From: Amycolatopsis thailandensis
GTDB lineage: Bacteria > Actinomycetota > Actinomycetes > Mycobacteriales > Pseudonocardiaceae
Direction of reading: 5' to 3'
Length of the DNA stretch: 64,000 nucleotides
Assembly (NCBI RefSeq): GCF_002234405.1
Contig: NZ_NMQT01000134.1
Span: 61,298 to 125,297, forward strand
Shown piece after piece: positions 32,866 to 42,315 of the stretch. Under the pieces are notes generated by a model. That model was not told the DNA's origin. It did no database searches and saw only the letters and a list, made by a program, of their open reading frames with translations. The position numbers and the translations under genes are program-made. Position 1 is the first letter of the stretch. The number at the start of each line of letters is the position of its first letter.

Positions 32866-33563
32866 GCGCCGACACCGCGTCGGCGACCGTTCTGGTCGTC
32901 GACGACGAACCGCAGATCGTGCGAGCCCTGCGGATCAACCTGTCCGCCCGCGGCTACAAGGTGATCACCGCGCACGACGGGACGGCCGCGCTGAAGGCCG
33001 TCGCCGAGACCAAACCCGACGTCGTCGTGCTCGACCTCGGCCTGCCGGATCTCGACGGCACCGAGGTGATCGCCGGGCTCCGCGGCTGGACCACGGTGCC
33101 GATCATCGTGCTGTCCGCGCGCGGCGACTCGGCCGACAAGGTGCAGGCCCTCGACGCCGGCGCCGACGACTACGTCACCAAACCCTTCGGCATGGACGAA
33201 CTCCTCGCGCGCTTGCGTGCCGCCGTCCGCCGCTCGGCGACGTCCAGTGTGGACGGTGCGGACGCGGTGGTGGACACGGGCTCGTTCCGGATCGACCTGG
33301 CGGCCAAGAAGGTGCGCCGGGACGGCAAGGAAGTACACCTCACCAAGACCGAATGGGGCGTGCTGGAACTGCTGGTGCGCAACCGGGGGCGTCTCGTGGC
33401 GCAGAAGCAGCTGCTGCACGAGGTGTGGGGGCCGACGTATGAGACCGAGTCGCACTACCTGCGGGTGTACCTGGCGCAGCTGCGGCGGAAGCTGGAACCG
33501 GAACCCTCGCGGCCGCGGCACCTGCTGACGGAACCGGGCATGGGCTATCGCTTCGAGATGTGA
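32862..33563 (+). CDS. kdpE: Response regulator KdpE
   Basis: A 233-aa OmpR-class regulator. The receiver domain has acidic pair Asp14/Asp15, phosphorylated Asp58 (VVLDLGLPDLDG) and Lys107 (TKPFG). A winged-helix DNA-binding domain occupies the C-terminal ~100 residues (LTKTEWGVLELLVRN … YLRVYLAQLRRKLE). It activates the kdp operon upon K+ limitation. Placing kdpDE in the same run as kdpFABC makes the system self-contained and positively autoregulated. Confidence 0.95.
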   Translation: MSADTASATVLVVDDEPQIVRALRINLSARGYKVITAHDGTAALKAVAETKPDVVVLDLGLPDLDGTEVIAGLRGWTTVPIIVLSARGDSADKVQALDAGADDYVTKPFGMDELLARLRAAVRRSATSSVDGADAVVDTGSFRIDLAAKKVRRDGKEVHLTKTEWGVLELLVRNRGRLVAQKQLLHEVWGPTYETESHYLRVYLAQLRRKLEPEPSRPRHLLTEPGMGYRFEM

Positions 33564-33601
33564 CCGGTTGAGGCGTCGGTGCCGGCGCTTGCCCGCTTGC
33601 T

Positions 33602-33655
33602 GTACATGAAGGCCCCTTCCTTGCGCTAGGCGCAGTGAAGGGGGCCTTCATGTAC
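33602..33655. terminator. Long hairpin after kdpE
   Basis: GTACATGAAGGCCCC at 33602-33616 pairs with its complement ending at 33655 (15 bp perfect), then the stem continues imperfectly to a TGCG/CGCA inner stem. It belongs to the GAAGGCC-arm hairpin family. It lies 38 bp after the kdpE stop. Confidence 0.65.
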
Positions 33656-33721
33656 TTGCCGCTGTGACTGCTGGTGCATGCGGGGCGCACGTGACGATCG
33701 CGAGTCCGGCGCCGGAATGTA

Positions 33722-33768
33722 GTGAAGGCCTCCTTCCCTACCCTCAAGGTAGGCAAGGAGGCCTTCAC
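33722..33768. terminator. 21-bp hairpin of the GTGAAGGCC family
   Basis: Arms 33722-33742 and 33748-33768 (starting GTGAAGGCCTCCTT) pair over 21 bp with one mismatch around the loop CTCAA. It lies 14 bp beyond the end of the opposite-strand gene at 33783, so it can serve that gene, while the hairpin at 33602 serves kdpE. Confidence 0.7.
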
Positions 33769-33782
33769 GGACTTACGAAGTC

Positions 33783-34418
33783 TTACTGGGCGCTGCTCGT
33801 GGAGGTGTCGGTGCCGGAGATGCTGGACTTGCCCGGCGAGGACTCGCTCGGGGCGCCACCTGGGCTGGAGCTGCCGTTCGGGGTGCTCGACGGCGGATCC
33901 GTCGGCGTCGTGGGCGTGGTCGGAGGAGTCGTCTTCGTCGGTGTGGTGGTAGTCGGCGGTGTCGGCGTGCTCTTTGTCGGCGGAGTCGGCGTCGGCACCA
34001 CCACCGGCGGCTCACCGCCACCCGGCGGGGGCACCACGGGCGGCGGCGCGACGACGCTCGTCGTCGCCTTGCCGTCCGGGCCGACCGAGGTCACCGTGGT
34101 CGGCGGCGCCGACGAGCTGGACGAAGCGCCGGGGATCGGCGAGCCGCTGACGGTCATCGGGCCGCCGGGGACGGCGTTGCCCGGGACCAGCTGGACACCG
34201 GCGGGGGACGTGCCCTGTCCGCCGGGGACACCGGTGCCGCCGGCCGTGGCGGAGACGCCGGGGCCCGCCAGTTCGGCGATCGCGGCGAAGGCCGTCGCCA
34301 CCACGAGGCCGCTGACGCCGAGTACGGCGTAGCCGGCACGGTTGAGCTTGCCGGTGGCGCCGCGCGGGGGCGCCACGGACACGCGTGCGCTCGGATCAGA
34401 CCCGTCGGGACGGGACAT
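33783..34418 (-). CDS. Membrane-anchored protein with Pro/Thr/Ser-rich extracellular tail, unknown
   Basis: A 211-aa protein: a ~28-residue basic cytoplasmic start, one membrane helix (AGYAVLGVSGLVVATAFAAIAELAG, ~32-56), then a low-complexity exterior rich in Pro, Thr, Ser and Gly (for example PTPTPPTKSTPTPPTTTT). No catalytic domain is visible. ATG 34418 with GAGGAG 7 bp upstream is the best start. The longer frame to 34538 has no ribosome site. The tail looks like a wall-spanning or glycosylated spacer. The codon repetitiveness is what one expects from slippage-prone DNA. Confidence 0.75.
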   Translation of the reverse strand: MSRPDGSDPSARVSVAPPRGATGKLNRAGYAVLGVSGLVVATAFAAIAELAGPGVSATAGGTGVPGGQGTSPAGVQLVPGNAVPGGPMTVSGSPIPGASSSSSAPPTTVTSVGPDGKATTSVVAPPPVVPPPGGGEPPVVVPTPTPPTKSTPTPPTTTTPTKTTPPTTPTTPTDPPSSTPNGSSSPGGAPSESSPGKSSISGTDTSTSSAQ

Positions 34419-34617
34419 GGGCTGGCTCCTCGGATGGGGGACTTCGGGGAGTGAAGCGACTGGTGAGAGAACACCGGGACGCTTCCGGCTACCCGGGCGA
34501 GGTAGCCCAAAGTGGGGACCCGGCGCGGAGATTATCACCGTGGCTTCACTGTCTGCGAACCGCTGCGAACGGTGTGTTCACCCTCCGCGTTCATCCGCGT
34601 GGTGCACGATAGGGGAC

Positions 34618-34905
34618 GTGAGTGAAGAACTAACGCACATCAGGCTGACCGCGTGGGTCCACGGTCGCGTGCAGGGGGTCGGTTTCCGCTGGTGGACCCG
34701 CAGCCGGGCGCTTGAGCTGGGGCTGGTCGGCAGCGCGGGCAACCTGGCCGACGGACGTGTCGAGGTGGTAGCGGAGGGTGTTCGAGAACACTGTGAGCGG
34801 CTTTTGGCGGCTTTGAGGTCCGGCGAATCACCCGGAAGTGTGGATCACGTCGTCGAGCGATGGTCGCCCGCGAAAGGCGGGATCAGCGGGTTCGTGGAGC
34901 GTTGA
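34618..34905 (+). CDS. acyP: Acylphosphatase
   Basis: A 95-aa acylphosphatase. The motif VHGRVQGVGFRWWTRSRA (14-31) contains the phosphate-binding Arg24, and Asn42 (GSAGNLADGRVEV) is the catalytic Asn. It hydrolyses acyl phosphates such as carbamoyl or 1,3-bisphosphoglycerate phosphates. GTG 34618 has AGGGG very close (2 bp), and CACGATAG lies just upstream as a possible -10, so the message may be nearly leaderless. acyP directly before smc is a common actinobacterial order. Confidence 0.93.
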   Translation: MSEELTHIRLTAWVHGRVQGVGFRWWTRSRALELGLVGSAGNLADGRVEVVAEGVREHCERLLAALRSGESPGSVDHVVERWSPAKGGISGFVER

Positions 34906-34993
34906 CGCCCCGCGTCCCACGATCACGGTGAGCGCACAGGTAGCCTGGACCGATTGAACGACCGGTTCCCGCAGCCAGAGGGGTCAGCACGAC

Positions 34994-37900
34994 GTGCACC
35001 TGAAGAGCCTGACGCTCAAGGGCTTCAAGTCCTTCGCCTCGGCGACGACGTTGCGTTTCGAGCCGGGCATCACCTGCGTGGTCGGCCCGAACGGCTCCGG
35101 CAAGTCGAACGTCCTCGACGCGCTTCGCTGGGTCATGGGCACCCAGGGCGCGAAGGACCTGCGCGGCGGCAAGATGGAGGACGTCATCTTCGCCGGGACC
35201 GCCGGCCGCGCCCCGCTCGGGCGCGCCGAGGTCACCCTCACCATCGACAACGCCGACGGCGCGCTGCCGATCGAGTACTCCGAGGTCTCGATCACCCGCC
35301 GGATGTTCCGTGACGGCGCGAGCGAGTACGAGATCAACGGCGACCGCTGCCGTCTGATGGACGTGCAGGAACTGCTGTCGGACTCCGGTATCGGCCGCGA
35401 GATGCACGTCATCGTCGGGCAGGGCCAGCTTTCGGCGATCCTCGAATCCAAACCCGAAGAGCGCCGCGCCTTCATCGAAGAGGCGGCCGGTGTCCTCAAG
35501 CACCGCAAGCGCAAGGAACAGACCCTGCGCAAGCTCGCGAACATGCAGGGCAACCTCGACCGTCTCGGCGACCTCACCACCGAGCTCCGCCGCCAGCTGA
35601 AACCGCTGGGCAAGCAGGCCGAGATCGCCCGCAAGGCGCAGTGGGTGCAGTCCGAACTGCGCGACGCCCGGCTGCGGCTGTTCGCCCACGACCTGGTCAC
35701 CCAGCGCGCGGGCATCGCCAAGGAAGAGGCCGACGAGCGGGTCGCCCGGCAGCGTCGTGGCGAGGTCGAGCAGGCGCTGGAGATCGTCGCCGCCGAGGAA
35801 GCCGAGCTCGAAGCGTCGCTCGCCGAGGACGCGCCGCGCCTCGCCGCGGCCCAGGAGACCTGGTACAAGCTTTCCGCGCTGACCGAGCGGCTGCGCGGCA
35901 CCGTGCGGCTCGCGCTGGAGCGTCAGCGGCACCTCTCGTCCGACGTGCAGCAGGCGAGCACCGGCCGCGACCCCGAAGAGCTGCTGGCCGAGGCCGAGCA
36001 GGTCGCCGAGCGGGAGCAGGAGCTCAACGAGGCCGTCGCCGAGGCCCGCATGGTGCTGTCGGAGACCGTGCAGAAGCGGGAGCAGCTCGAACACCTCGTC
36101 CAGGCCGCCGAGCGCGCGCACATGGCCGCGGTCCGCGCGATCGCCGATCGCCGGGAGGGGCTCGCGAAGCTCACCGGTCAGGTCGAGGCGTTGCGCAGCA
36201 AGAACGGCGCCACCTCCGACGAGATCGACAGGCTCACCGTTTCGCTCGAAGAGGCCGCCGAGCGCGCGGAAATCGCCGTCGAGGAACTCGAAGAGGCCAA
36301 GGCCGAAGGCGGCGTGGAGGAGTCCGACGACCTCGACCTGCAAGCCCACCACGACCGCGCGGTGGAGGCCAACAACGCCGCCAAGGCGCGGGTCGAGGAA
36401 CTGGTCAAGGCCGAACGGTCCGCCGAACGCGAGATCGCGTCGGAGAAGGCGCGCGTCGAGGCGCTGTCGATGGGCTTGCGCCGCAAGGACGGCGCCGGCG
36501 CGCTGCTCGGCGCTCAGCACGAGCTGCCGGGCCTGCTCGGTTCGGTGGCCGCGTTGCTCACCGTCGAGGCGGGCCACGAGGTCGCGCTGGCCGCGGCGCT
36601 CGGCCCGGTCGCCGACGCGGTCGCGGTCAACGGCGGCGAAGACGCGCTCGCCGCGCTGAAGTTCTTGAAGGACAACGACTCCGGCCGCGCGGGCATCCTG
36701 CTCGGCGGCCTGGGGTCCACTGTGGACACCGCCTCCTGGCCGTCGCTGACCGAGGGCGCGCGCTGGGCGCGGGAAGTGGTCACGGCGCCGCCGGCGTTGC
36801 GGTCCGCCGTCGAGCACGCTCTCGACCGGGTGGCCATTGTGGACGGTCTGGAGTCCGCGCGCCGCCTCGTCGAGGTGTACCCCGAGGTCAGCACTGTCAC
36901 GCCCGAGGGCGACGTCTTCGGCGCCCGCTGGGCGGTCGGCGGTTCGGCCCGCAGCGAGAGCGTCATCGAGGTGCAGGCCGCGGTCGACGAGGCGGGCGAC
37001 CGGCTGAACGCCGCCGAGCGCGCGCTGGAACGCACCGCCGCGGAACTCGAAGGCGCCCGCGCCGGACAGCAGGCGCGGCGCGAAGAGGTCGGCAGGGCCA
37101 AGGAAGCGCTCGGGGACGCGAAGGTCCGCAAGGCGCGCTCGTCCGAGCGGCTGAACCGCCTGCAGCAGGCCGCCCGCGGCGCGCAGGCCGAGATGGACCG
37201 CCTGAGCACTCAGCGCGCGAAGGTCGAGCAGAGCCGGGAACAGGCGTTGCAGCAGCTCGCCGAACTCGAAGAGCGGCTGACCGCCGTCGCTGAACAGGAA
37301 GTCGACGAGGATCCGGACACCGCCGAGCGCGACCAGGCCGCCGAAGACCTCGGCACGGTCCGCCAGGAGGAGATGGAGTCGCGCCTCGCGCTGCGCACCG
37401 CCGAGGAGCGCGCGCGGAGCATCCAGGGCAAGGCCGAATCGCTCCGCCGGGCCGCGCACGCCGAGCAGCAGGCCCGTGATCGCGCCGAAAAGTCCAGGGC
37501 CGCGCGGAAACGCGGCGCCGAGATCGCCAACGCGGTGGTCAACGGCGGCGAGATCGCGCTGGAGCGCATCGAGGTCTCTGTGCAGCGCGCCGCCCACGAA
37601 CGGGACGAGGCGCAGGCGCAGCGGCAGTCGCGGGAGACCGCGCTGACCCAGGTCCGCAGCAAGGTCCGCGAGCTGACCGGTGAACTGGAGAAGCTCACCG
37701 ACGCCGTCCACCGCGACGAGGTGCTGCGCGCCGAGCAGCGGCTGCGGCTGGAGCAGCTCGAAACCAAGATCGCCGAAGACTTCGGCATCGGCCTCGAAGA
37801 CCTCGTCTCCGAGTACGGACCGGAAAACCCCGTGCCGCCGAGCGCGGGGGAGATGGCCGAGTACGAGGCGGCCAAGGAACGCGGCGAGGACGTCACCCCG

Positions 37901-38593
37901 CCGCCGCCCATGCCGTTCGACCGCGACACCCAGGCCCGCCGGGCGAAGCGCGCGGAAAAGGACCTGAGCCTGCTGGGCAAGGTCAACCCGCTGGCGCTGG
38001 AGGAGTTCGCGGCGCTGGAGGAACGGTACAAGTTCCTCTCGACGCAGCTCGAAGACCTCAAGGACACCCGCAAGGACCTCGAAGCCGTCATCAAGCAGGT
38101 CGACGAAAAGATCCTGGAGGTCTTCGCGTCGGCCTACGAGGACGTCGCGCGCGAGTTCGAGACCGTGTTCGGCGTGCTGTTCCCGGGCGGTGAAGGACGG
38201 ATGGTCCTGACCCAGCCCAACGATCTGCTCTCCACCGGTGTCGACGTCGAAGCGCGCCCGCCGGGCAAGAAGGTCAAGCGGCTCTCGCTGCTTTCCGGTG
38301 GCGAGAAATCGCTCGTCGCCGTCGGCATGCTGGTGGCGATCTTCCGCGCCCGGCCTTCGCCCTTCTATGTCATGGACGAGGTCGAGGCCGCGCTCGACGA
38401 CACCAACATGCGACGGCTGATCGGGCTCCTGGAGCAGCTGCGGGATTCTTCGCAGCTGATCATCATCACCCACCAGAAGCCGACCATGGAGATCGCCGAC
38501 GCCCTGTACGGCGTTTCGATGCAGGGCGACGGCATCACCAAGGTGATCTCGCAGCGGCTCCGGACCTCGGAAGAGGACCCGGTTCCCGCCTAG
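34994..38593 (+). CDS. smc: Chromosome segregation protein SMC
   Basis: A 1199-aa SMC ATPase. N-terminal Walker A GPNGSGKS at 31-38; long coiled coils (~170-500 and ~680-1010); a hinge domain at ~510-650 (LLGSVAALLTVEAGHEVALA … GDVFGARWAVGG); C-terminal signature LSGGEKSLVAVGML and Walker B PFYVMDEVEAALDDTN. It is a core protein compacting and segregating chromosomes with ScpAB. GTG 34994 matches the usual MHLKSLTLKGFKSFA start. It ends just before a convergent-gene hairpin. Confidence 0.97.
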   Translation: MHLKSLTLKGFKSFASATTLRFEPGITCVVGPNGSGKSNVLDALRWVMGTQGAKDLRGGKMEDVIFAGTAGRAPLGRAEVTLTIDNADGALPIEYSEVSITRRMFRDGASEYEINGDRCRLMDVQELLSDSGIGREMHVIVGQGQLSAILESKPEERRAFIEEAAGVLKHRKRKEQTLRKLANMQGNLDRLGDLTTELRRQLKPLGKQAEIARKAQWVQSELRDARLRLFAHDLVTQRAGIAKEEADERVARQRRGEVEQALEIVAAEEAELEASLAEDAPRLAAAQETWYKLSALTERLRGTVRLALERQRHLSSDVQQASTGRDPEELLAEAEQVAEREQELNEAVAEARMVLSETVQKREQLEHLVQAAERAHMAAVRAIADRREGLAKLTGQVEALRSKNGATSDEIDRLTVSLEEAAERAEIAVEELEEAKAEGGVEESDDLDLQAHHDRAVEANNAAKARVEELVKAERSAEREIASEKARVEALSMGLRRKDGAGALLGAQHELPGLLGSVAALLTVEAGHEVALAAALGPVADAVAVNGGEDALAALKFLKDNDSGRAGILLGGLGSTVDTASWPSLTEGARWAREVVTAPPALRSAVEHALDRVAIVDGLESARRLVEVYPEVSTVTPEGDVFGARWAVGGSARSESVIEVQAAVDEAGDRLNAAERALERTAAELEGARAGQQARREEVGRAKEALGDAKVRKARSSERLNRLQQAARGAQAEMDRLSTQRAKVEQSREQALQQLAELEERLTAVAEQEVDEDPDTAERDQAAEDLGTVRQEEMESRLALRTAEERARSIQGKAESLRRAAHAEQQARDRAEKSRAARKRGAEIANAVVNGGEIALERIEVSVQRAAHERDEAQAQRQSRETALTQVRSKVRELTGELEKLTDAVHRDEVLRAEQRLRLEQLETKIAEDFGIGLEDLVSEYGPENPVPPSAGEMAEYEAAKERGEDVTPPPPMPFDRDTQARRAKRAEKDLSLLGKVNPLALEEFAALEERYKFLSTQLEDLKDTRKDLEAVIKQVDEKILEVFASAYEDVAREFETVFGVLFPGGEGRMVLTQPNDLLSTGVDVEARPPGKKVKRLSLLSGGEKSLVAVGMLVAIFRARPSPFYVMDEVEAALDDTNMRRLIGLLEQLRDSSQLIIITHQKPTMEIADALYGVSMQGDGITKVISQRLRTSEEDPVPA

Positions 38594-38637
38594 CGCTTGT
38601 CGCGGGCCGCGGCAAAGGTGCCATGCTCGCTCGAGGG

Positions 38638-38685
38638 GGTCGTGAGTGGTAAGTGGGGTTAGAACGCCACTTGCCACTCACGACC
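38638..38685. terminator. 19-bp hairpin between smc and a convergent secreted-protein gene
   Basis: GGTCGTGAGTGGTAAGTGG (38638-38656) pairs with its complement at 38667-38685 with one G·U, around a 10-nt loop. It lies 45 bp after smc and 56 bp after the opposite gene's stop. The arm word GTGAGTGG differs from the GAAGGCC family, but size and placement are the same. Confidence 0.65.
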
Positions 38686-38740
38686 ACCCACACCGATCGC
38701 TTCGCGCGATGCGGGGAAGCCCCCTTCACCGCGCTCGTCA

Positions 38741-39244
38741 CTACTTCGCGACCCAGAACGCGTAGTCGGCCGAGTACCGGACGGCCGTCTGCGCGCCTGT
38801 CGCGCAGGTGCCGGCCGGGGCGAGTCCGCCGCGCGTGTCGAGCCGCTGGACGTAGGTGACCTTGCCGAACACCCCGTCACCGCTGTTCAGGTTCGCCTTC
38901 AGCAGCAGCTCCGGCACCGCGTTCGGCCGGGGGACGGAGGCGCCGGGCACCGCCGCCGCCCCGACCGTGCTGCCGTCCACAGTGGACGTCCACACCGGAC
39001 CCTTGCTGTGCAGCGCGATGGTCCGCCCGCGGTGGCTCAGGGTCGCGGCGGGCTGGATCAGCGTCCACGCCCCGCCGGTGCAGCCATAGATCTGCACGCC
39101 TTCGCCCCGGTAGGTCGCGAGACGCTTGTTCCCGTCCGGCACCTTGATCGCGTCCGGTACGCCGCCGGTCGTCGCGGCGTACGCGGTGGTGCCACCGCCG
39201 ATCAGCAAGGCGCCGACGGCGATGGCCACGGTCGTTCGCTTCAT
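38741..39244 (-). CDS. Secreted DUF3455-like protein
   Basis: A 167-aa exported protein with a signal peptide (KRTTVAIAVGALLIGGGTTAYA, cleavage near residue 23). The mature part resembles DUF3455: VPDGNKRLATYRGEGVQIYGC … WTLIQPAATL … HSKGPVWTSTVDGSTV … YVQRLDTRGGLAPAGTC. Two Cys probably pair. DUF3455 has no known role. It is often found as an exported single-domain protein in actinomycetes and fungi. ATG 39244 follows AGAGG. It stands alone between convergent smc and the symporter gene upstream. Confidence 0.82.
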   Translation of the reverse strand: MKRTTVAIAVGALLIGGGTTAYAATTGGVPDAIKVPDGNKRLATYRGEGVQIYGCTGGAWTLIQPAATLSHRGRTIALHSKGPVWTSTVDGSTVGAAAVPGASVPRPNAVPELLLKANLNSGDGVFGKVTYVQRLDTRGGLAPAGTCATGAQTAVRYSADYAFWVAK

Positions 39245-39360
39245 GATTTCGCCTCTCCTCATCCCGCCGTGTGCCGGCGGGTCCCGCAGTCGACACGGGG
39301 ACGATCAGAGGCTCGGTTCATGACTGTGATGTGGGTCATATTAGTGGAAAACCGTTGTGA

Positions 39361-40944
39361 TCAAACGGATTCCGGTTCTTTGCTCACCTCTTCGGTGAGC
39401 GGATCCGGGCTGCTGTGCCGCAGTGAGAGCAGTCCGCCCACCACGAGCGTGATGATCACGCCGCACAGCGTGTACCAGGGCCACGCCAGCGCCACCGTGT
39501 TCCCCGACGCCTTGCCGAAGTCGACGCCGATCAGGCTGCCGTCCGGTTTGTTGAACTTGACGCCGAGGATGATGAACGCCATCACGACCACCGTCGAAAC
39601 GAACGCCACGATCGCGTCCGCCTGCCTGGCTCGTTTGATCAGCAGGCCCAGGAGGAACGCGCCGAGCAGTGCGCCGTAGGTGTAGCCGGTGATGCCGAGC
39701 GCCTGCACCACGATCGGATCGGCCGAGGTCTTGTTGGAGGAGGCGAAGAAACCCGCGCACAGGATCAGCGCGCCCGCCCAGACGATCGTCCAGATCCGGC
39801 CGTGCTTCAGCCGTTCGGCTTCCGGCAGCTCCCGGCCGATCACCCGTTCGTAAACGTCGGTCACCGTGGACGAGGCCAGCGCGCCGAGCGACGAACTCAG
39901 TGCGGCGGCGAGGATCCCGGCGATCACGAAGCCCGAGAGCCCGCTCGGCAGGTCGTTCACGATGAAGTTCGCGAACAGCTCGTCCTTGTTGGCCAGCCCG
40001 AGGCCTTCCGGCTTCGGCTTGGTCGGGGCCAGGCCGTTGTACAGCGCCCACAGCAGCACGCCGATGAACAGGAACAGCGCGAACTGGATGAAGACCACGA
40101 AACCGCTGGCGACCAAGGCCTTCCGCGCGGCGCGCAGGTCGTTGGTGGCTTGCAGCCGCTGCACGATCAGCTGGTCCGAGCCGTGCGAGGCCATCGAGAG
40201 CACCGCGCCACCGATCACCGCGGTCAGCAGCGCGTACTGCCCGGTGAGCATGTTCGAGGAGAAGTCGAGGATCTGGAACTTGTTGGCGTCGAAGGCTTTT
40301 CCGAACCAGCCGTCCGGAAGCCTGCCGGAGATCACCCAGATCACCACGACCGCGCCGAGGATGTACCAGAGCATCTGGATCGCGTCGACCCAGACGACCG
40401 CGCGCACCCCGCCGAAGAAGCTGTAGAGCACCATCGCGATACCGAGCCCGACCACGATGGTCCAGTACGAGACGTTCAGGCCGTAGGCCGCCATCACGAC
40501 CTTGATCGGGATCGCGGTGGCGAACAGCCGGATGCCGTCGGCCAGCGTCCGGGTGAGCAGGAAGGTCACCGACGCGGTGCCCTGTAATCCGCTGCCGAAC
40601 CGTTTGCCCAGGAAGGCGTACGCGGTGACCAGATTGCCCGCCACGTAGCGCGGCAACAGCACCATCGACACCACGATCCGGCCGACGATGTAGCCGATCG
40701 CCAGCGCCAGGTACGTCATCCCGCCGTCGCCGGGGGTCGCGATGTAGGCCACCGTCGGCACGGAAAGCACGGTGAGGGTGGACGTCTCCGCGGAGACCAC
40801 CGAGAGGCAGGCCACCCACCAGGAGATCTTGCCTTCGCCGACGAAGTAGTCGGAGCCGGATTTCTGTTTGCCGCCGATCCAGACGCCCAACAGGGGCATA
40901 CCGACCAGAAAAAGCCCGATGATCGCGAGGTCAAGTGCGCGCAT
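39361..40944 (-). CDS. Sodium:solute symporter family protein
   Basis: A 527-aa transporter of the SSS family with about thirteen hydrophobic helices. Typical sodium-site segments are present: SWWVACLSVVSAETSTLTVLSVP in the second helix region and SSSLGALASSTVTDVYERV in helix 8. It lies 9 bp behind the anhydro-N-acetylmuramic acid kinase and is surely co-transcribed with it. By that context it may import a cell-wall amino sugar or anhydro sugar. The sequence alone does not give the substrate. Confidence 0.85.
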   Translation of the reverse strand: MRALDLAIIGLFLVGMPLLGVWIGGKQKSGSDYFVGEGKISWWVACLSVVSAETSTLTVLSVPTVAYIATPGDGGMTYLALAIGYIVGRIVVSMVLLPRYVAGNLVTAYAFLGKRFGSGLQGTASVTFLLTRTLADGIRLFATAIPIKVVMAAYGLNVSYWTIVVGLGIAMVLYSFFGGVRAVVWVDAIQMLWYILGAVVVIWVISGRLPDGWFGKAFDANKFQILDFSSNMLTGQYALLTAVIGGAVLSMASHGSDQLIVQRLQATNDLRAARKALVASGFVVFIQFALFLFIGVLLWALYNGLAPTKPKPEGLGLANKDELFANFIVNDLPSGLSGFVIAGILAAALSSSLGALASSTVTDVYERVIGRELPEAERLKHGRIWTIVWAGALILCAGFFASSNKTSADPIVVQALGITGYTYGALLGAFLLGLLIKRARQADAIVAFVSTVVVMAFIILGVKFNKPDGSLIGVDFGKASGNTVALAWPWYTLCGVIITLVVGGLLSLRHSSPDPLTEEVSKEPESV

Positions 40945-40953
40945 CCGTATCTC

Positions 40954-42162
40954 CTATCGCTCGCCGGTCGTCGCCGCCACCCGTAGCCGGGTCACGGTTG
41001 AGTCATGAGGCGCGGGCAGTCGCAGGGGGCCCGCGCCAGGGGTGATGCTGCCGAGCAGCCGGTCGCCCCGGGCCCCGGTCGCCGACGGGAGATTCCCCGG
41101 GACGCCGGACCAGGTCAGCCAGCCGAGCAGAATGGTCAGGTATGCCTCTTTGCCCGCGCGTGGCAGGCCGTGGTCGTCGCTGGTCTTCAAGGCCGCGCCG
41201 GGCAGATTCCGGGCGAGCGCGGCCATCAGCGCCGGGTTGTCGGCGCCGCCACCGGAGACGATCAGCGTGACGATGTCGTGGCGACGGCATTCCGCGGCGA
41301 TCGTCACCGCGGTCAGCTCGGTCAGGGTCGCCAGGAGATCTTCCGCGCCGACCGGCGGGAGTCCGTCGAGCGCCCTGTCGAGGTACGCGCCGTGGAACAG
41401 CTCCTTGCCGGTGGATTTCGGCGGCGCGGCCGCGTAGTACGGGTCGAGCAGCAGTTTCGCCAGCAGGTCGGGCCGGACGGTGCCGCGCAGGGCGAGCGCG
41501 CCGTCGAGGTCGGCGCGCTGTCCGGTGGCGCGGTGCGCGGCGAGGTCCATCAAGGCGTTGCCGGGTCCGGTGTCGTAGGCGAGCACGGCACCGTCGGCGG
41601 GGACCACGGTGATGTTCGCGATACCGCCGATGTTGAGCGCCGCGACCGGGCCGAGCGCCGCCATTTCCCGTAGCCACAAGGCGTCCAGCGTGCTGGCGAG
41701 CGGTGCGCCGTGCCCGCCGGCGGCGACGTCGCGCACGCGGAGGTCGGCCACGACGGGCAGCCCGGTGCGCTCGGCGATCCACGCCGGGTTGCCCAGCTGC
41801 AGGGTGCCGCGAGCGGTTCCTTCCTCGACCCAGTGGAACACCGTCTGGCCCAGTGAGGCGACGACGTCCGCGTGACCACCGGCCAGCTCCTCGACGCCGC
41901 GCGCGGCCGCCTCGCCGAAGGCCTGCCCCACCAGGGTGTCGAGTTTCGTGAGCTGCTCGGCGCTGCACGGGTTCGGCGGCAGGGCGTCGATCAAGGCTTC
42001 GCGCAGCGCCTCGGGATACGGGACTTCGAGTTTGCCGAGCGGGGAAAGCACCACCGTGTCCCCGTCGGCGCGCAGTTCGGCGGCCGCCACGTCGATCCCG
42101 TCGATCGACGTGCCGGAGATGAGCCCGATCACCCGGACCCCAGCGCCGGTGAAAACCGTCAT
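40954..42162 (-). CDS. anmK: Anhydro-N-acetylmuramic acid kinase
   Basis: A 402-aa kinase of the ASKHA fold that opens and phosphorylates 1,6-anhydro-MurNAc from peptidoglycan turnover. N-terminal LISGTSIDGIDVAAAEL; middle ALNIGGIANIT and YDTGPGNALMDL; C-terminal VSGGGADNPALM for nucleotide binding. It is the first gene of a two-gene operon with the symporter. No MurQ or NagZ lies nearby. Confidence 0.92.
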   Translation of the reverse strand: MTVFTGAGVRVIGLISGTSIDGIDVAAAELRADGDTVVLSPLGKLEVPYPEALREALIDALPPNPCSAEQLTKLDTLVGQAFGEAAARGVEELAGGHADVVASLGQTVFHWVEEGTARGTLQLGNPAWIAERTGLPVVADLRVRDVAAGGHGAPLASTLDALWLREMAALGPVAALNIGGIANITVVPADGAVLAYDTGPGNALMDLAAHRATGQRADLDGALALRGTVRPDLLAKLLLDPYYAAAPPKSTGKELFHGAYLDRALDGLPPVGAEDLLATLTELTAVTIAAECRRHDIVTLIVSGGGADNPALMAALARNLPGAALKTSDDHGLPRAGKEAYLTILLGWLTWSGVPGNLPSATGARGDRLLGSITPGAGPLRLPAPHDSTVTRLRVAATTGER

Positions 42163-42315
42163 TCGGAGTGGTCTAGCCGTCGTTCCGGAGACCGCGCAAG
42201 CGAGACTGTTTCTTCTTGTCCGAAATGAGTCCTATCCAGTGGGCGTCTCACAAGATCGGCTTCCTTCCCGTGGGGCGTCTACGGCGGGCCGTGCGCGGAT
42301 GCGAGGATTGGCGCC

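Noticed and set aside
34883..38677. A minus-strand open frame of 1264 codons covering smc
   Set aside because: It lies fully opposite smc, which has intact ATPase motifs and coiled coils. The antisense protein is Leu/Arg/Gly-rich without motifs.
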